Shown: positions 48,801 to 61,405, counted from the stretch's first letter. The stretch is DNA of 64,000 nucleotides from Clavelina lepadiformis (GCF_947623445.1 NC_135247.1:5458501-5522500); one strand, 5' to 3'. Program-made: numbers and translations. The notes: a model not told the origin generated them from the sequence alone.

Positions 48801-51800
48801 CCAGCATCCGAATACAATGGGGTTACGTAAATAATCGTGAAAAATTCCTTAAAATCGAATACGAATGTAAGATTATCTGACTGGCAAACGTGATAATCAA
48901 CAATAAACTCAATTAGGAAGTAGTCCAGGCGAATCATAACAGTTCACACGGAGTAAGAATTACGTAACGTAATTGACTCCCTAATATGACATTATCAAGT
49001 ACAAAATCCAAATTGAAACTCAAATGTGTTAAAACACTTTTTTCGTATTGCTTTAGGCATATCTATATAACGGTAACGTTGTTTGAAAATGACTCTTCAA
49101 ATCTTGCCGTGTTTAAAGCATAGAGTCTAAAATATGGTGAAAGGCAGAAAAGAATTGCATGGTAGTATAACTTTCGTATATCACTTTATACGATTTGCGT
49201 AAATCGTGCTATTATAGCCATTATGGCAACTTTTAAACCGATTCAATATTTTAAAATCTCAAGTAAATGGTGTTAAATATATAGGCAAATTATAGGATGG
49301 TCAAATTGTGTTGCAATGTTGGGCATTTTGTAATAAAATTTAAATAGGCTAATATTTACCTTATAGCTGGAGTATTATTATAAGTTATATCATACAAAGA
49401 CTATACTATACTACTTAACCTATTCCACATGTTCGTTGCACTTTACGGTAAAAACGGAAAAATTCTTACCTTTTTCTCAAACGACATGCAGCACAATTTG
49501 ATCTGGAATGTAACGGTGCAGGCAGCCATAAAGAGCAAAGCAAGAAGGATAATTACGTGAATAGCGACCACGTAAGCCCTATCGACCGGATCGTCTGCAA
49601 AAAAAACAGGAGAATTTTATCTCGGAAACTCAACGCCCACATCAAGCAATTTTTCTGTCAGATTGCCCAGAGCGATTTCCTGCCGCATAAATTTAGAAAC
49701 AAGAGCTTTTTTAAGCATGTGGGTCACTGCGTTTCCAACAGCTGCTTCGGAACGGAATGGTAGTTTACTAAAATAGCGCTTGTATTTGCTCTTTTATATG
49801 TTACGATGCTCACATGGACACATCTTCCCCAAATAATACATGTTTATGTTCACATTGCGTATATATTTACAAAACGTGCTCTTTTTGTATAATTTACCGA
49901 GTTCCAGGTACATTTTTCTATCGGTCCAAAGTAGTCATAGTCGTGAGAGTTTCAAATTCAGCTATACTTGTAAGGTTTTGCGCTTTGCATAAATATGAAC
50001 TCAAAATACCTGTAATTGTGTCGAGGAGACAAAAGCGTCTACCAGTAACCACATGGTACTCTCCGATGCCGAATATTGGCAATACGGTGGTGAAGAGAAC
50101 CAGACCGCAAGATATTGGTAGCATGATCTTCAACATCTGTAAAAGAGATTGCATTTGAAATGGCTAGACGAAGACATGGCAAAAACTCGTTTACATAACT
50201 CACAAAACCAGCACTTATATCGTTAACAATCTAAAAACGTTAAAAAACACAGATTCTCCTAGAACTTCAGGAAGCGTATATATGATTAACCCTAGCCAGA
50301 CAATCAATTGCTTCCAGTGGAAAGTTCTACGTTGAATCATTCGCTCTGTACAGAAGTTTCGCACGCCACCAGACGCCTTGTTTGTGACGTTACGTCTGTC
50401 ACCGACCGAAGCAAAGAATGCTCCGAGTCAAGCAGCAGTTAATAATATTCGTTGCAAGTTCACAATCATCAGCTTACAGCATAAAGCAAAACTGCGTAAC
50501 GGTCTGGCGTGCCTCACGACATCCCTGTACGCTTTCATCATTTGTACGTGCAGGAATTTTTCACAAAAAGCATGTGTATTGACACAGTCAGTCCAGGATG
50601 CTTACAGCTTACACCGGTTCTTTATGGTGATGTAAGCGCTGCACGAAGTTTAGTGTATAATAGGCTGTTGCAGTTTTTTTTTTTATTAAAACCCAGCGTG
50701 ATAGCATTGTGAATATAGCTAAAGTCTACTGCGCGGATGGAGAGATAATGAAATCTGCGGTCTGAACAAAATCAGGTGGACTTCCTTCCGTTACGCTCAG
50801 ATAATTTTATCGTACACTTGCCTCACGATTACCAGTCACGACGATATCTTCCCAACATTCACGATGAGCGATTCGCACTTTCCGTTTGATCGATGTCGCT
50901 GCTCACGTATATTTCGTATTAGTCATTGCTTATTTAGATTTACACCCAGCGATAGTCATCCTGCCATTGTTAACTGGGGGTAAGGAGTTACGTCAGTGCA
51001 GATCGATGTATTGTTGCGACACGTACCCTGTTACATCGATTAATGCTGAGAAAGAATGGCTTGCAGCATAAATTGCTTACGGGTAACATTGCCCTTGCAG
51101 CCAGTGCAAGTCGCCTGAGCATTTCAACTTTGAATAGGACATTACGCAACCAGAGGACGCTCAATCTATCTACCTCGCGTATTACACTGTCACTGTTCAC
51201 CTTGTGGAGAATTTCCTTTCATACAAGAGACCGTCATTGAACCCACCTTCAAACCGAGGTTACTGCGATACTTAAACGGTTGATAAAGAGCTATCACACG
51301 ATCGAACGCCATCAAGATGGTGAAAACTGGTGACGCAAGGAGAAGGAAAAGAGCCATGAATCCCATGATTCTGCACGATATTGCTCCTCCTATCCATCCG
51401 CAATCCGGTCGAGCAAATATTGGCATCAGAAGCAACAGAAGGGTCTATAAAAAGACACAAAAATGAATGTTTGGCAATATGTGAACTTGGCGTTTGCCAT
51501 ATGGGCAACATCATTGCCAAATTCCGCAAAAAATGGGGTGTAAGAATGAAGTTTGCAAATAACGCGGACAGCTGTGCAGTGTGTATGCTATAACCAACAA
51601 CACTTTTTAATAATTTTTCGCGATAAAAGTAAAACGAAAGACAAAAAAGAAAATATTGAAGTTGAACATGGGTACGATTTAACACGTAGTCAGCAGTTAC
51701 CTTGATACCAGTCATACGCGCATTCAGTGGCGTAGCCATAAAAAAAATTTGTGGGTGGCCAAATACTTCATGAGTTCAAGGGAACTACAAAGTGTTTGTT

Positions 51801-52485
51801 TTAAGACACCGCCACCTGATATAGAAGCCTATAGACACAAACATTTGGGGAGGGGGGCATGGCCCCTTTCGCCACATCCTGGCATCGCCTATGCGCGCAT
51901 TTACAACCTTTTATACGGTTTGTGTATTATGACATTAAGCAGCTTTATTGCTCATTAGACATCGTAAAACCAGTTATCAAAAATGTTTGCAAACATTCCT
52001 GGTGCGCTATACGTACAATGATGATGCTTACTGTTTGACACATGTTTCAGATCACATATAAGCATATATTGTAAGATAACAAGTAATTTTGAATTTCTAT
52101 GCATCATTAACATTATGTTCACATCGTTGTTATAGGTGTAACTAATGCATTTAGTTTAGGAGCATTTTGATATGGCAATAGATTAAAAAAATAAAGACAT
52201 TTGCTGTACCTGTAGTATGTCAGTAACATTTAGGAATCGTATGCATAGGTACACTGGGTTGCTTCGCCCTCGAACGTTTACCAAGGGAACCCTGAACAGG
52301 ACAACCGACGCAAAACCATTCATTATCAAAGTCAGCAGGAGTAAGCACAGTAGCATTGTATTGAACGTATCCCATTTGCACTTTAATTCGGGTTCGGTGC
52401 CGTTAAAAACGTTGAAATTTCCTGCTGTGCTGAAGTCATATCCCAAAAAAGTTGTCACTGGGTGAGTGCTTGACAAATAAGACAT
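42854..52485 (-). CDS. Class A (rhodopsin-type) G-protein-coupled receptor, ligand unknown
   Basis: Nine coding exons: 52485-52210, 51444-51247, 50136-50010, 49594-49470, 45255-45133, 44239-44096, 43998-43893, 43785-43649, 43510-42854. The phases agree and give 630 aa. Seven membrane helices are readable: N-terminus with the glycosylation site NGT at 28; helix 1 with MNGFASVV; helix 2 with LNVTDILQ; helix 3 with SCRIMGF and the DRY-box variant DRVIALYQPFKY; helix 4 and loop 2 with the partner Cys in GRRFCLLD; helix 5 at VIILLALLFM; helix 6 with FILCYLPY; helix 7 with the NPxxY motif NPIVY. An Arg/Lys-rich helix 6 start (RRRTRNA) suits G-protein coupling. The cytoplasmic tail of about 300 residues is rich in Ser, Asn and basic residues, unusually long for this class. 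Loop 2 recalls prostanoid receptors, but helix 7 lacks their DPW and Arg, so I leave it as an orphan. The gene spans 9.6 kb, with one 4.2-kb intron. Confidence 0.9.
45797..45852. repeat. Tandem duplication of about 26 bp in a GPCR intron
   Basis: GCACTAGTTGTTTTGCACAA and GCACTAGTTGTTCTGCACAA follow one another with one difference. Confidence 0.8.
47181..47450. mobile_element. hAT-like MITE rich in CGGGC words
   Basis: The left part reads CGGGCCGGGCTTTTCGGGTC then AGGTTCGGGCTCG. The right part reads TTTTCGGGTTCGGGCGAAAC. This arrangement of reiterated TTCGGG words is typical of a widespread hAT-derived repeat. The exact ends and target duplication are not resolved. Confidence 0.45.
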
Positions 52486-55269
52486 ATCTACGCTTCAGTT
52501 TAAAGACTATTTGCAACAATAAAAAACGGTAACTGCAAGCTGAAAACACATAAAGTAGCATTGAGGGTTAACATAACCCAGATAAACCTAAGTATAGATT
52601 ATAACAAAAGTTACAGCCATGTCCTAAATCAATTGGCCGTCTGCACTAAACTCAACAATTATGTTGCGCAACAGAGCTAAAACTATTGCCCCAATCCTCA
52701 CGTAGAAAACAATCATTTAGAATTGAACTTTAGCCCTTTACAAAGTCTTGTGAAGCCATATTCTTATTTTCACAACGTGATGTTCGCCGTCTTGGGTCTG
52801 TCACATGCCACAGGTCATTGCGACAAGTTCTATGAAACAGCTTGCAACTTTGTAAGTTTCTTTAACGCGTGATGCCTAGCAGTTATGCAAGCCTTATTTA
52901 TTTGAAACCGTTAGTTAGTGCGTAAGTTTATCCGAGAAACACGTAACACGATAGCTTGCATTCAGCAGAAGTGTCGCCCTGATTAAACCGCTAAAAACAA
53001 GCTCCCTTTGTGTGACGCAATACACATCATGCACTTTCCGTACGTGTTTGTTTTACTTTATCATTTTAAGCAAACCAGCAGTTTTGCTTCGAAAACAAAT
53101 TCGCTTACTGTAATTTCTGATTCTGCGACTTTGAAGTAGATTTACATTGTACATAGACTGCATGAAATTTAACTAAGCATATGTGCTCAACAAACGATCA
53201 AATTTGACCTCTAAATGTCCAATCATAAGATTCCACTCAACGTGACATTTCCAAATCTGATTTCCAAAACATTCCAGTATCTAATGTAAACCAAATTTAA
53301 AAAATAATCTTATCATTTCTTTGCACAGAAAATATTTACCTAATTACCAACTGTATGGAAAAAGTTATGGCCAATAACTTAATACGTTATCCCTTCGCCT
53401 GAAAATTATCTAAACTGGTCCAGGCATTTGAAGTTGATTTATTGTGACTACGTTGTTCACTGACTCGGGGTAGCTAGAGCTTTTTGCCTTCAAACATACT
53501 ATTTTATGTCTTACGCCTACATCGTTTAATAGTAACGACGTGAAATAGGTGTACTTTTGTCGCGATACCCGGACAATTGTAGTTACTATGGCCTAATGCA
53601 AACATATTTATGTTCCCGCAACCTTCTTTGTTTCAGCTTTGGACTTCGATCACGTCACTTCACCCGCATGGCCTTTCTTTTCCGCTCGATGCCCGAAGTA
53701 TTCTAAACGCCATAGGCCGATCTATTTATTGCTTGCTATGAATCGAAGGCCATCGGAAATGAACAAGAAAGGTTCGATTTGAACTCGGACTCAGCTTACT
53801 TCGGCTTTTCTTTTTCTCTTTATTGCATCCAGGTTAAAAGCAAGGAGATAACGGTTGACGCACTTGCCGCCATCAATGGAACCAGCAGATGGTTTTAAGA
53901 TAAGATACCATGACCGCAGCTTTGTTTCCGATATGGAAAACAAGTCTTTTTGATAATCTTTTTGAAATGTAGCACACAGTCGATATAACGGCTGAATTCG
54001 AAGGCCAGTTAGAGATCGTCGCGTAAACATATTACTAAGTCGAATCTACCCACGTTTGTGTTCTTCCGTGTGACGGCCCGCCCGCCCTCGAATTGCTATT
54101 TTTACATAACCGAGAAAACGGGCGGCGATGCCGTCGTTACATAATGGACAGCACCGTTACACGCAATCTTCTCGTCGGGCCTTTTGACATGCATTTTACT
54201 GACTTGCAGCTATGCGTATTGAAGCTCTTTGCGTGGGGACATACGCTCTGAAAGAGATGGAATGTTCTGTTTACTGAGCTGACTTCCTTCCTGATTAGAT
54301 GTCGGGAACCACCACAACGTAAGAAATAGTTTTCAATGCACAAGCTCTATTAGAGACAACTTAATCTAGATGGTGGGCTATTGTATTCACCACCTTTGTG
54401 TATATACTTATAACGTCATTGGTCCCATATTGCTTATGCAAACGTTCAATTAATTAGTCATTTCTGCAAAGTAAACCCTGACGCTCCTCTGAAACGTGCT
54501 TCTATAATATACGACGGGATCGTTCGCAACCCGATACAGCCGGACGTCGTCAACATTGTGCATACGTTGAATAACTCTATACACGTAACTCACCGCTTAC
54601 TACGTACGAAGCACGCAATTCGAATAAAAACGTTCATACGGACCCGCGTTTATTGTGCAAACGGGTTGTTGATTCGGTTTTTGTTAAAGGGAACCGCACA
54701 ACAGCTCTAAGAGGATATAAACTGCATATACGAAAATGAATGGGTGTTTTTTGGCGTTGAGTTGCATTTAGTTAAATCGTCAACAATAACCACAACAAAA
54801 CATATTGACAAGCCTAACGGTTTTAAGCTGAGTCTATGTAGACATCGTCGTGTTGTCAAAAAAGAACCTCATAGCTCCAAACTCTTTATCAATTATATTG
54901 CTTGAAGGCAAAGTGACCGAGCATAATTGCACCCGGCATAACCTAATTTGTTGTGTATTAACTCATTTAACAGGTTTCAGTTAGTTCTAGGCCTGGTCAG
55001 GTTTTTTAAGGTTTGGCTTTGGGGAAGACTAAGAAATTTCAAGAGACCGTGACTTTTAAAGACTAGCTGTTAAGGTCTTTGCATAGTGGCAGAAGTACAA
55101 ATCTTGAGAGAACGTTGGAGAAATTTTAGAGACTGCTTTGATCCCCCCAAAAAACTTAAAACACTCGATCTGGATATTCTTATATTAGACTTGTTATAAT
55201 TATTTGTGGTCAGTATCGAGTGCTTTTGTATGGGTGAAAATCTAGCATGGTTGCAAACGCCCATAGTTG
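52486..55269. other. Gene-free upstream region of the GPCR gene
   Basis: About 2.8 kb with no exon chain. Promoters and untranslated 5' exons of the GPCR could lie here, but I see nothing specific. Confidence 0.4.
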
Positions 55270-55560
55270 CATTTGCTATTCGAAGTTACTGTTTCACCGT
55301 ATTTAGGTCACGCAGCCTGTTGTTAAAGATAGGTGGTTAGGTTTAGAAGAATGGGTATGCAAAAAGTTGATTTTAGCTGTTTGAAGTTTTATTGAAGTTA
55401 CATCTAGATTAGAAGGTAGATTTAGGTTAGATTCAAGTTACTATGCTATAGCATTTAAGTTAGGTTAACAAGAAACTGAGAAGAGTAGCTTTGAACACAC
55501 GATTTTTCCCGGTAAAATAGTGGCAGCCTTTTCTAACAGAACTGAATTTTGTAATTATTT
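55270..55560. repeat. Dispersed repeat, partner of 60560-60810
   Basis: Both copies share TTTCACCGTA, CTGTTGTTAAAGAT, GAATGGGTATGCAAAAAGT, GATTAGAAGGTAGATTTA and CTATAGCATTTA-type phrases, in the same order and orientation. There is no ORF in either. Confidence 0.7.
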
Positions 55561-55979
55561 ACCAACGAGCTGCACCAATTATATCTCAGGGTTCTAAATT
55601 ATTGCCATTATCGTAATGATTGTGCGAAAACGATTACTTTGACATTTTACGTTAAATTATATCACGCACTACACCAACAGTTTAGTGATCATTTAAATGT
55701 AATAACGTCTTTGCTTTTTTCTTCGAGATCTGAGCTGTTAGGTTAAACACAGAAACAAAGTTATGACCTCTAAAGTCTAAACTAATCGACTAAGGCAAAT
55801 GTACAGCCAAGCTTTTTCTATGAAAAATCCAGGAAAGAAAACTTTCGCAGGTAGAAACTTTATTGATTTTTACAGCATGGAAGGTATAATCAATTAGTTT
55901 CGCTACTGATAAAATAACCATCAATTGAATATTCCCAACCCTGTATTACATCCCCATCAGCCATTAATATCATCTAAGA
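55561..55979. other. Gene-free stretch
   Basis: AT-rich, with nothing recognised. Confidence 0.35.
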
Positions 55980-55987
55980 TTCTAAGC

Positions 55988-56261
55988 TAGTGCCGCGGCA
56001 CCCTGGTGCGCTACTTCCAATACTCAGAGGTTCCACGAGTTTTCTCACTTTATATTTGTATCAGCAGCAGCTCGGTCTTAGATTTTATAAAATGAATAGA
56101 TATTTAGATAGAAAGAAAATGAAAAATCGGAAGGAGGGAACGCGCGGCGTGAATTAAATATGGGGGGTTTCCCCATTGTGAGTACGTTAGAGTGGTGCAA
56201 TACATTGTTATATACTACCACCAAGTGGGTGCCACAAGCCTAAACAGGTTGAGAACCACTG
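55988..56261. mobile_element. Short hAT-type MITE
   Basis: The right end reads CAGGTTGAGAACCACTG, the inverse of the standard hAT end CAGTGGTTCTCAACCTG. The left end TAGTGCCGCGGCACCC is worn. The flanking 8-mers ttctaagc (55980-55987) and atctaagc (56262-56269) agree at 7 of 8, which supports these borders. Confidence 0.65.
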
Positions 56262-56269
56262 ATCTAAGC

Positions 56270-58590
56270 AATCTACAGCAGGTCTGTACTTCCTAGGGTC
56301 TCAGCGTAGACGTATAGCCTATATAGGCAATAATATTTACCAGGCTGTAATTTTGTACTTCTTGTATTTGAAAAGTTTTGTAATCATTGATGAAAGAATC
56401 GACCTTATATAGTCCAATAGGATGCGACTGCAACTGCGCTGCTTTAGCACCAAAACAAAATAATAATTTATTTATTTATTTATTTTGCGCAAATCTCAAT
56501 GTTATTTCTCAATTTTTTCCTCGAAAGAAAATCCTTTGACGAATATATATCCCAAAGCAAAGTTTCGATGGGAACTGATTCGCAAAGAATTGATGTTTGG
56601 TTTACGTTGTTATTACAGTATTATAATTACTTTAAGTTATTTAGATCAGCAAGTAATGTAATGTAATATTATAGTATTGCAATAAAAAGTACTTCTCTGC
56701 TTCTTGCACTACAGGTCAACATTAGCGTCAAACTCAACGTATTTAGGCTACTTTATGTTTAAATTTCTGTTTTATTTGCCTATTCTACCTTGGTGTGGTA
56801 TAGAATGTTGCAACACAATGTGCTGCATCACACCAGAAGTGCGTCATCGTGATTGAAAATGTCAGCTCGTTAGTGTAGTGCAGTATTTCTCAACCTATAT
56901 TGTACTTCAGAGCTTTTCAGCTGATGTTACGCAAGCTGCTTCGCGGTCGTATGCGAAGTTTTTGTATCGGATAGCCTATACACGCTGTAGTCTACCGTTG
57001 TCATTGTCAGAAGTTACAAGAAAATGTTGCCCATTCAATTCATACTCGACATTCATTCAACATGATAGTACTTTGAAGTCTGCCAAATGTACACCAACAA
57101 GGTAGGGAGGGGTTTTCAGTTCTAGTAAGTTTTTCTCGTAACGTGGGGAACTCGTAAAACGTGGGGAGTCATTGATATGAAAACTGACCAGAATGCAAAG
57201 ACATAGCACAATAAAACGACAGTAAAAAAGGTGGTACGCGACCAGCAAAAGTTCTGAACCATTGGTGTATAAGACAAAGCGCTTGTATAAGGCTTGCAAA
57301 TATACGGATCGGTTTTGATACTCGACGGCGCTACACTTTGCTGCAATGCGTTTGGTTACAAAGTGATCACATTCGCACAGCATCGGAATCCTGTAAGTCT
57401 TCCGTCAACCATCGATCAAATCGCAAGGCACCTTTAGAAGTGAGGGTATTTTCTTTCAGTTATTGTTCTCGATGTCAGCTCATTGTATATGTCATCAGTG
57501 CCATCACTCATCACATTTACACAGTTAACTGATTTGTAGACCCGAACAGCTTCAAATAATTAGTAGTTTCTATGGAAATTTCAATGTAACAGCACCAAAT
57601 ATTTATCTCAGGAATTTCCATGATCTAACCGTTTTGATCACGGGCCGCAACACCAATTTGACACGGCCACACCGAAAGGCAGATACTTTAAAATACAAAT
57701 TACAAAAACAGGGATAACGATTAATTGTTTTAAACTTATAACACGCGTACTAATTATAACGCATAGAAAACGCTACAGCGTTACGTTAAAAGGCCACTAG
57801 AAGTTTTAAAAATCAAGCCTGTTTGAGACACATTTCACCAATTGCAATCACTAAAGTTAAAACATTACGTCACACTTGAAACCATGATGATGAACCCTGT
57901 TTATTTGCGGTCAAAATGGTATTGCAACAAGGTTGTTATATTTGTACACACGATTTTACAACTTTTGAACGGTATGATGAATGAGATTTGTAATAGAAAT
58001 TAACGGAACCTTATCTTTGATCCTGGTGAATTGGATTCTCAGATCTATGCCGTCTTATATCAGCACTGCCAAAAGCAGTTTGCGCTAGAAAAACGGCCCA
58101 TGCTCTTTGCTTAATAATCGAAACAACTAGACGCACACAGACTATAAACCTATATGAACTCTGTATAACAGATGTGTCTATTTGTTTGTTTTTCGTCACT
58201 TCCGTCATTCTATAGTAGCAGGTAGCTTATGGCACTGCGGTGCTAACCTAACTTGCAAAACTTGATCTTAATCTGCATTCAGTTTTTTAATGTGTACTTT
58301 AAACCAGTAGTTTCCAGTCATTTTCGACATACTCTTTTCACATTTTTTGGAGTCCTAATATTTTGCCTACAATTTGAACTATTCGTTCATTTAAGTTATA
58401 ATTTCTGTAATTATTAGATGTGCTTCAATATAGTAATATAGTTGCAGTGCAACGACAAATTAACCTTTTGCTTTCATATGCTGTTTCTGGAACCAAACAC
58501 TTTGTGCATAATATGCGTTGTAAGTTGTACTATATAAATATAATATATAATATAAACAACTATATAAACACTATACAGACTTCCGCATAA
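56270..58590. other. Gene-free stretch
   Basis: It contains a TTTA microsatellite (about five units) at 56466-56486 and otherwise nothing I can support. The reading frames around 56878-57532 and 58011-58208 show no domain. Confidence 0.4.
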
Positions 58591-58622
58591 TACCGACGTT
58601 TCAACCGCTGCAGCGTTCAGCA
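58591..58622 (-). repeat. Penelope-like terminal motif fragment
   Basis: On the minus strand it reads CTGAACGCTGCAGCG then GTTGAAACGTCGGTA. This is the worn form of the CTGA...GAAAC motif that ends many Penelope-like elements; the TGA after CTGA is missing. No coding remnant lies beside it. Confidence 0.35.
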
Positions 58623-58683
58623 CATATTTTGGAAGGAGGTAGAATTTAATTAAAACTCTGTTATAAAAACAATTGATAGGAAA

Positions 58684-58800
58684 TGATGGTGTAGCGGTTA
58701 TAATTCAAAATAGTTATTCCATAACTGCAGTTCAGATCAAAGCCCCTGTTGTATTTGTATGGCAAGGTTGCCACTTGTCCGCAAGTGGGAGATCCAAGTA
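58684..58800 (+). repeat. tRNA-derived SINE, second type
   Basis: An A-box-like TGGTGTAGCGG at 58687 and a weak B-box-like AGTTCAGATC at about 58729 are spaced as in a tRNA gene. They are followed by TGGCAAGGTTGCC and a short hairpin CACTTGTCCGCAAGTG. It is too degenerate to be a working tRNA. Confidence 0.4.
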
Positions 58801-60269
58801 AGTGCGTGTGTGTTATTTTAACATGCAAAAACCGGTAAATACTGTAACTGCTGTAACCTAATGTGGTTGCAGTAAAAAGTAGAAAATATTAAATATATTT
58901 AAAAATGAAGGGAATGAAAAAAGAATACCATTTTTTTTAAACTCATGATGTTTCGCAAACGGCCCAAACTTGCCGAAAATGAAATGGAATCCTAATACCC
59001 CATGTTTGAATCCAGATTGTCACGTTTCTTTGCTGTACATTGACTGCTATGGCCTTAGTTACCTATCTGATCCCACGTGCCAAGCACAATTTGCTCAGAT
59101 TTTCTTGGTACATTCATTTTTCTGTTCAAAATTTCATTTCCCAAAAAAGTGTGGGCCAGAAATCCAAACACGATTTATCTTTATCTTTTGACGTTTATCG
59201 CCACACTGTCATGCCATATGGCATTATTCCTTTAACTTTTCGAACTTATCGGGCATTCTTTACATATAATTGGTATTGGCGTGCTATATAAATGCTTGTG
59301 CTGTAGCCTACCGCATGATAGAATGTCGTAGAATGTCTTATGTTTCACTAATTCGAATTAGTTTGAGATTTTATTCTACTGTTTTTCTGCAATTAGTGCC
59401 GGCAGAGAAGGACACATCGCCTTCTTGTAGGTCAGGTCAAGCTGAGTTTATTGATCTCACAAACAGAGATCGCTGCCAACTCGTTGGCAATCAACATGTT
59501 AACTTTGTAGGTTTTTCATCCATCATTTATTACGTCACTTAGAACGTTTTAGCAAACTGGAATACACTTCATGGAACGTGACTCTTTTGTTATGTATTAC
59601 CAGACTTTAATGGTAAATTTGAAATTGTTTTCTCATGTAAGTATATAGCCTAGTTACACTTGGGCCCTGGCAAAACCTTTTTTAGCTTATAATATTAAAC
59701 AATCGATATAACCAGTTGGTAAAATAATAAAATTTAAAATAAATGAAGTGTTCTCTGCCAATATTTCCGCAATCTCTTTTATGCTCTTTGTGTGGAAGAG
59801 TACAGATCCTAGCAGTACCCGTTGTCATAACATCAGTGAGCGCTTTGAGTTTGCAAGAACCTAGTTAACCTCGTTGAAGGTTTGAATTGTCTGATTGCGA
59901 ATCTTACGTATGCTATGACTGTATATTTGGTAGTAAGCTATAAGAAACGGTTAAATGCAATAAACAAATCTTAGTACAATCGCCAACGCACAGTTTTATT
60001 GTTTATGAATATAGTACGTAAAATTCCATTGTCATTGTGGTTATGAAATGAACGGTTACGACGACCGGTAGCCTACCGTCACACGGGTTTTGTCTTCATA
60101 GGCTGTTGGTATCACAGTCTTTGTCCTCGAACTGCGGACTGCATGAGGAAGTCTTTGCACGATATAAACCTGGCAATGATTTTTCACCACTCGAGCCTCG
60201 GTTGCCGAGCTCTTCTTAGTGCAAGTTCTGAAGTTTCACTTGTCACACACGTTCTTGTTTTTTTCGCCT
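58801..60269. other. Gene-free stretch
   Basis: No exon chain, RNA gene or bounded element is seen. Confidence 0.4.
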
Positions 60270-60376
60270 GGTCCTAGTATACAAGTGTATAACCACAGGA
60301 TGCTTTTGTAAACTAGACCTCATCACCGCTACTTAAGTTTTGACGTCATCTGGTTGTGCACTTGTATACTAGACCC
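60270..60376. mobile_element. Short TIR MITE (family A), copy 3
   Basis: The ends are GGTCCTAGTATACAAGTG and CACTTGTATACTAGACCC, inverted, with TGACGTCA at 60341-60348. It is close to the copy at 2179-2278. Confidence 0.75.
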
Positions 60377-60417
60377 ATTTTTTTATAACGTTTTTCCTGA
60401 ATTTGGAACTTTTCACC

Positions 60418-60505
60418 ACTCACTGACTCATCAGTACAGCAGTACCACTAGCACTGGACAGGAGCAAGTGCCGTTAATATCTTGCCGAAGGACACTGCAA
60501 TGGTA
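60418..60505 (-). repeat. SINE tail fragment
   Basis: CTTGCCGAAGGACACTGCAA is a diverged version of the CTTGCCCAAGGGCATTACAG tail of the SINE at 2028-2156, in the same orientation. The tRNA-like head is absent. Confidence 0.45.
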
Positions 60506-60559
60506 GCGTATATTTAGCGTTCATTGTTTTTTAATTCTACAAATATTCAATAAAAGAGT

Positions 60560-60810
60560 CTATTTCACCGTAAGTAGGTCATGCAGTCTGTTGTTAAAGA
60601 TCGATCGTTATAGGTTAGAATGGGTATGCAAAAAGTCGATTTTAGTTGTATAGAGTATAGCCTATATAGCTAAAAGTTAAATTCAGATTAGAAGGTAGAT
60701 TTAAGTTAATTTTAGGCTGCTATGTTATAGCATTTATGTTATGTTAACAAGAAACAGTGAAAACTAGCTTTAAACGCACATTTTTTTCTGGTAAAATACT
60801 GGCTGCCCTA
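60560..60810. repeat. Dispersed repeat, partner of 55270-55560
   Basis: It is collinear with 55270-55560. The class is not recognised. Confidence 0.7.
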
Positions 60811-61069
60811 ATAAATTTTGAAGAGTTTTGTCACATAGGCTATGTTTTGACCTGCACTACAATAGAGGCAAAAATCGCATATACGCAGCCGGATCCGCTA
60901 GATGAAAAGTATCGGCTATAGGCTATCAAATATCAGTAACGTCGGTATATTTTGTGCTATGTACTGGTATCGTTACCGGCAGTACTTTCAAAGTACAGAC
61001 TTCGTCATACATAATAGTATAACATCTATAAAAAGGGTATGGATTAAAATGCCTCTGACTCTGGGTTTG

Positions 61070-61405
61070 ACAACTGTACTGTAAAGTGAGGCAGTTGCAC
61101 TTTCGAGATATTTTTTTCTGCTAGACACTGCATGACGAAAAACAAATATAAGAAATCCAGAACAGATAGTCGTCTTGTGCAACATAATTAAAAGCATAGC
61201 CTCTGCATGAACAAGACTCATCAACATGCTCGCCAACCTTTTTCATCTTTACGCCATTATATTATAAACAAACAAGGCAAAGTAGCATGTTTGACCGCCA
61301 AGTTATAATAAATGAACAAACAATTAAAGCTTTATTGCACGCCGTCACGCCATAATTTGTGACTTTACAAGCATGATTTGTTGTTAAAAACTACTTTCCT
61401 CTTGG
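61070..61405. mobile_element. Family B short element
   Basis: The left end is ACTGTAAAGTGAGGCAGTTG. The right end at about 61383-61400 is the inverse (TTAAAAACTACTTTCC). The interior shares ACAAGACTCATCAACA and ACGCCATTATATTATAA with the element at 13270-14532. Confidence 0.5.

Larger units (their letters stand above)
45256..49469. other. Long intron of the GPCR gene
   Basis: It separates the helix 5 and helix 6 exons. It contains the tandem duplication at 45797 and the repeat at 47181-47450. No further exon is needed, since the phases on both sides are 0. Confidence 0.6.

Noticed and set aside
42854..52485. Prostanoid (prostaglandin E) receptor identity for the GPCR
   Set aside because: Loop 2 is similar, but helix 7 has NPIVY and lacks the Arg and DPW pattern of prostanoid receptors.
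58591..58622. Hammerhead ribozyme at the Penelope-like motif
   Set aside because: The core CTGATGA is broken (CTGAACG), so it cannot be a working hammerhead.
58684..58800. Functional tRNA gene
   Set aside because: The acceptor and anticodon stems do not pair and the B box is poor; a SINE is more likely.
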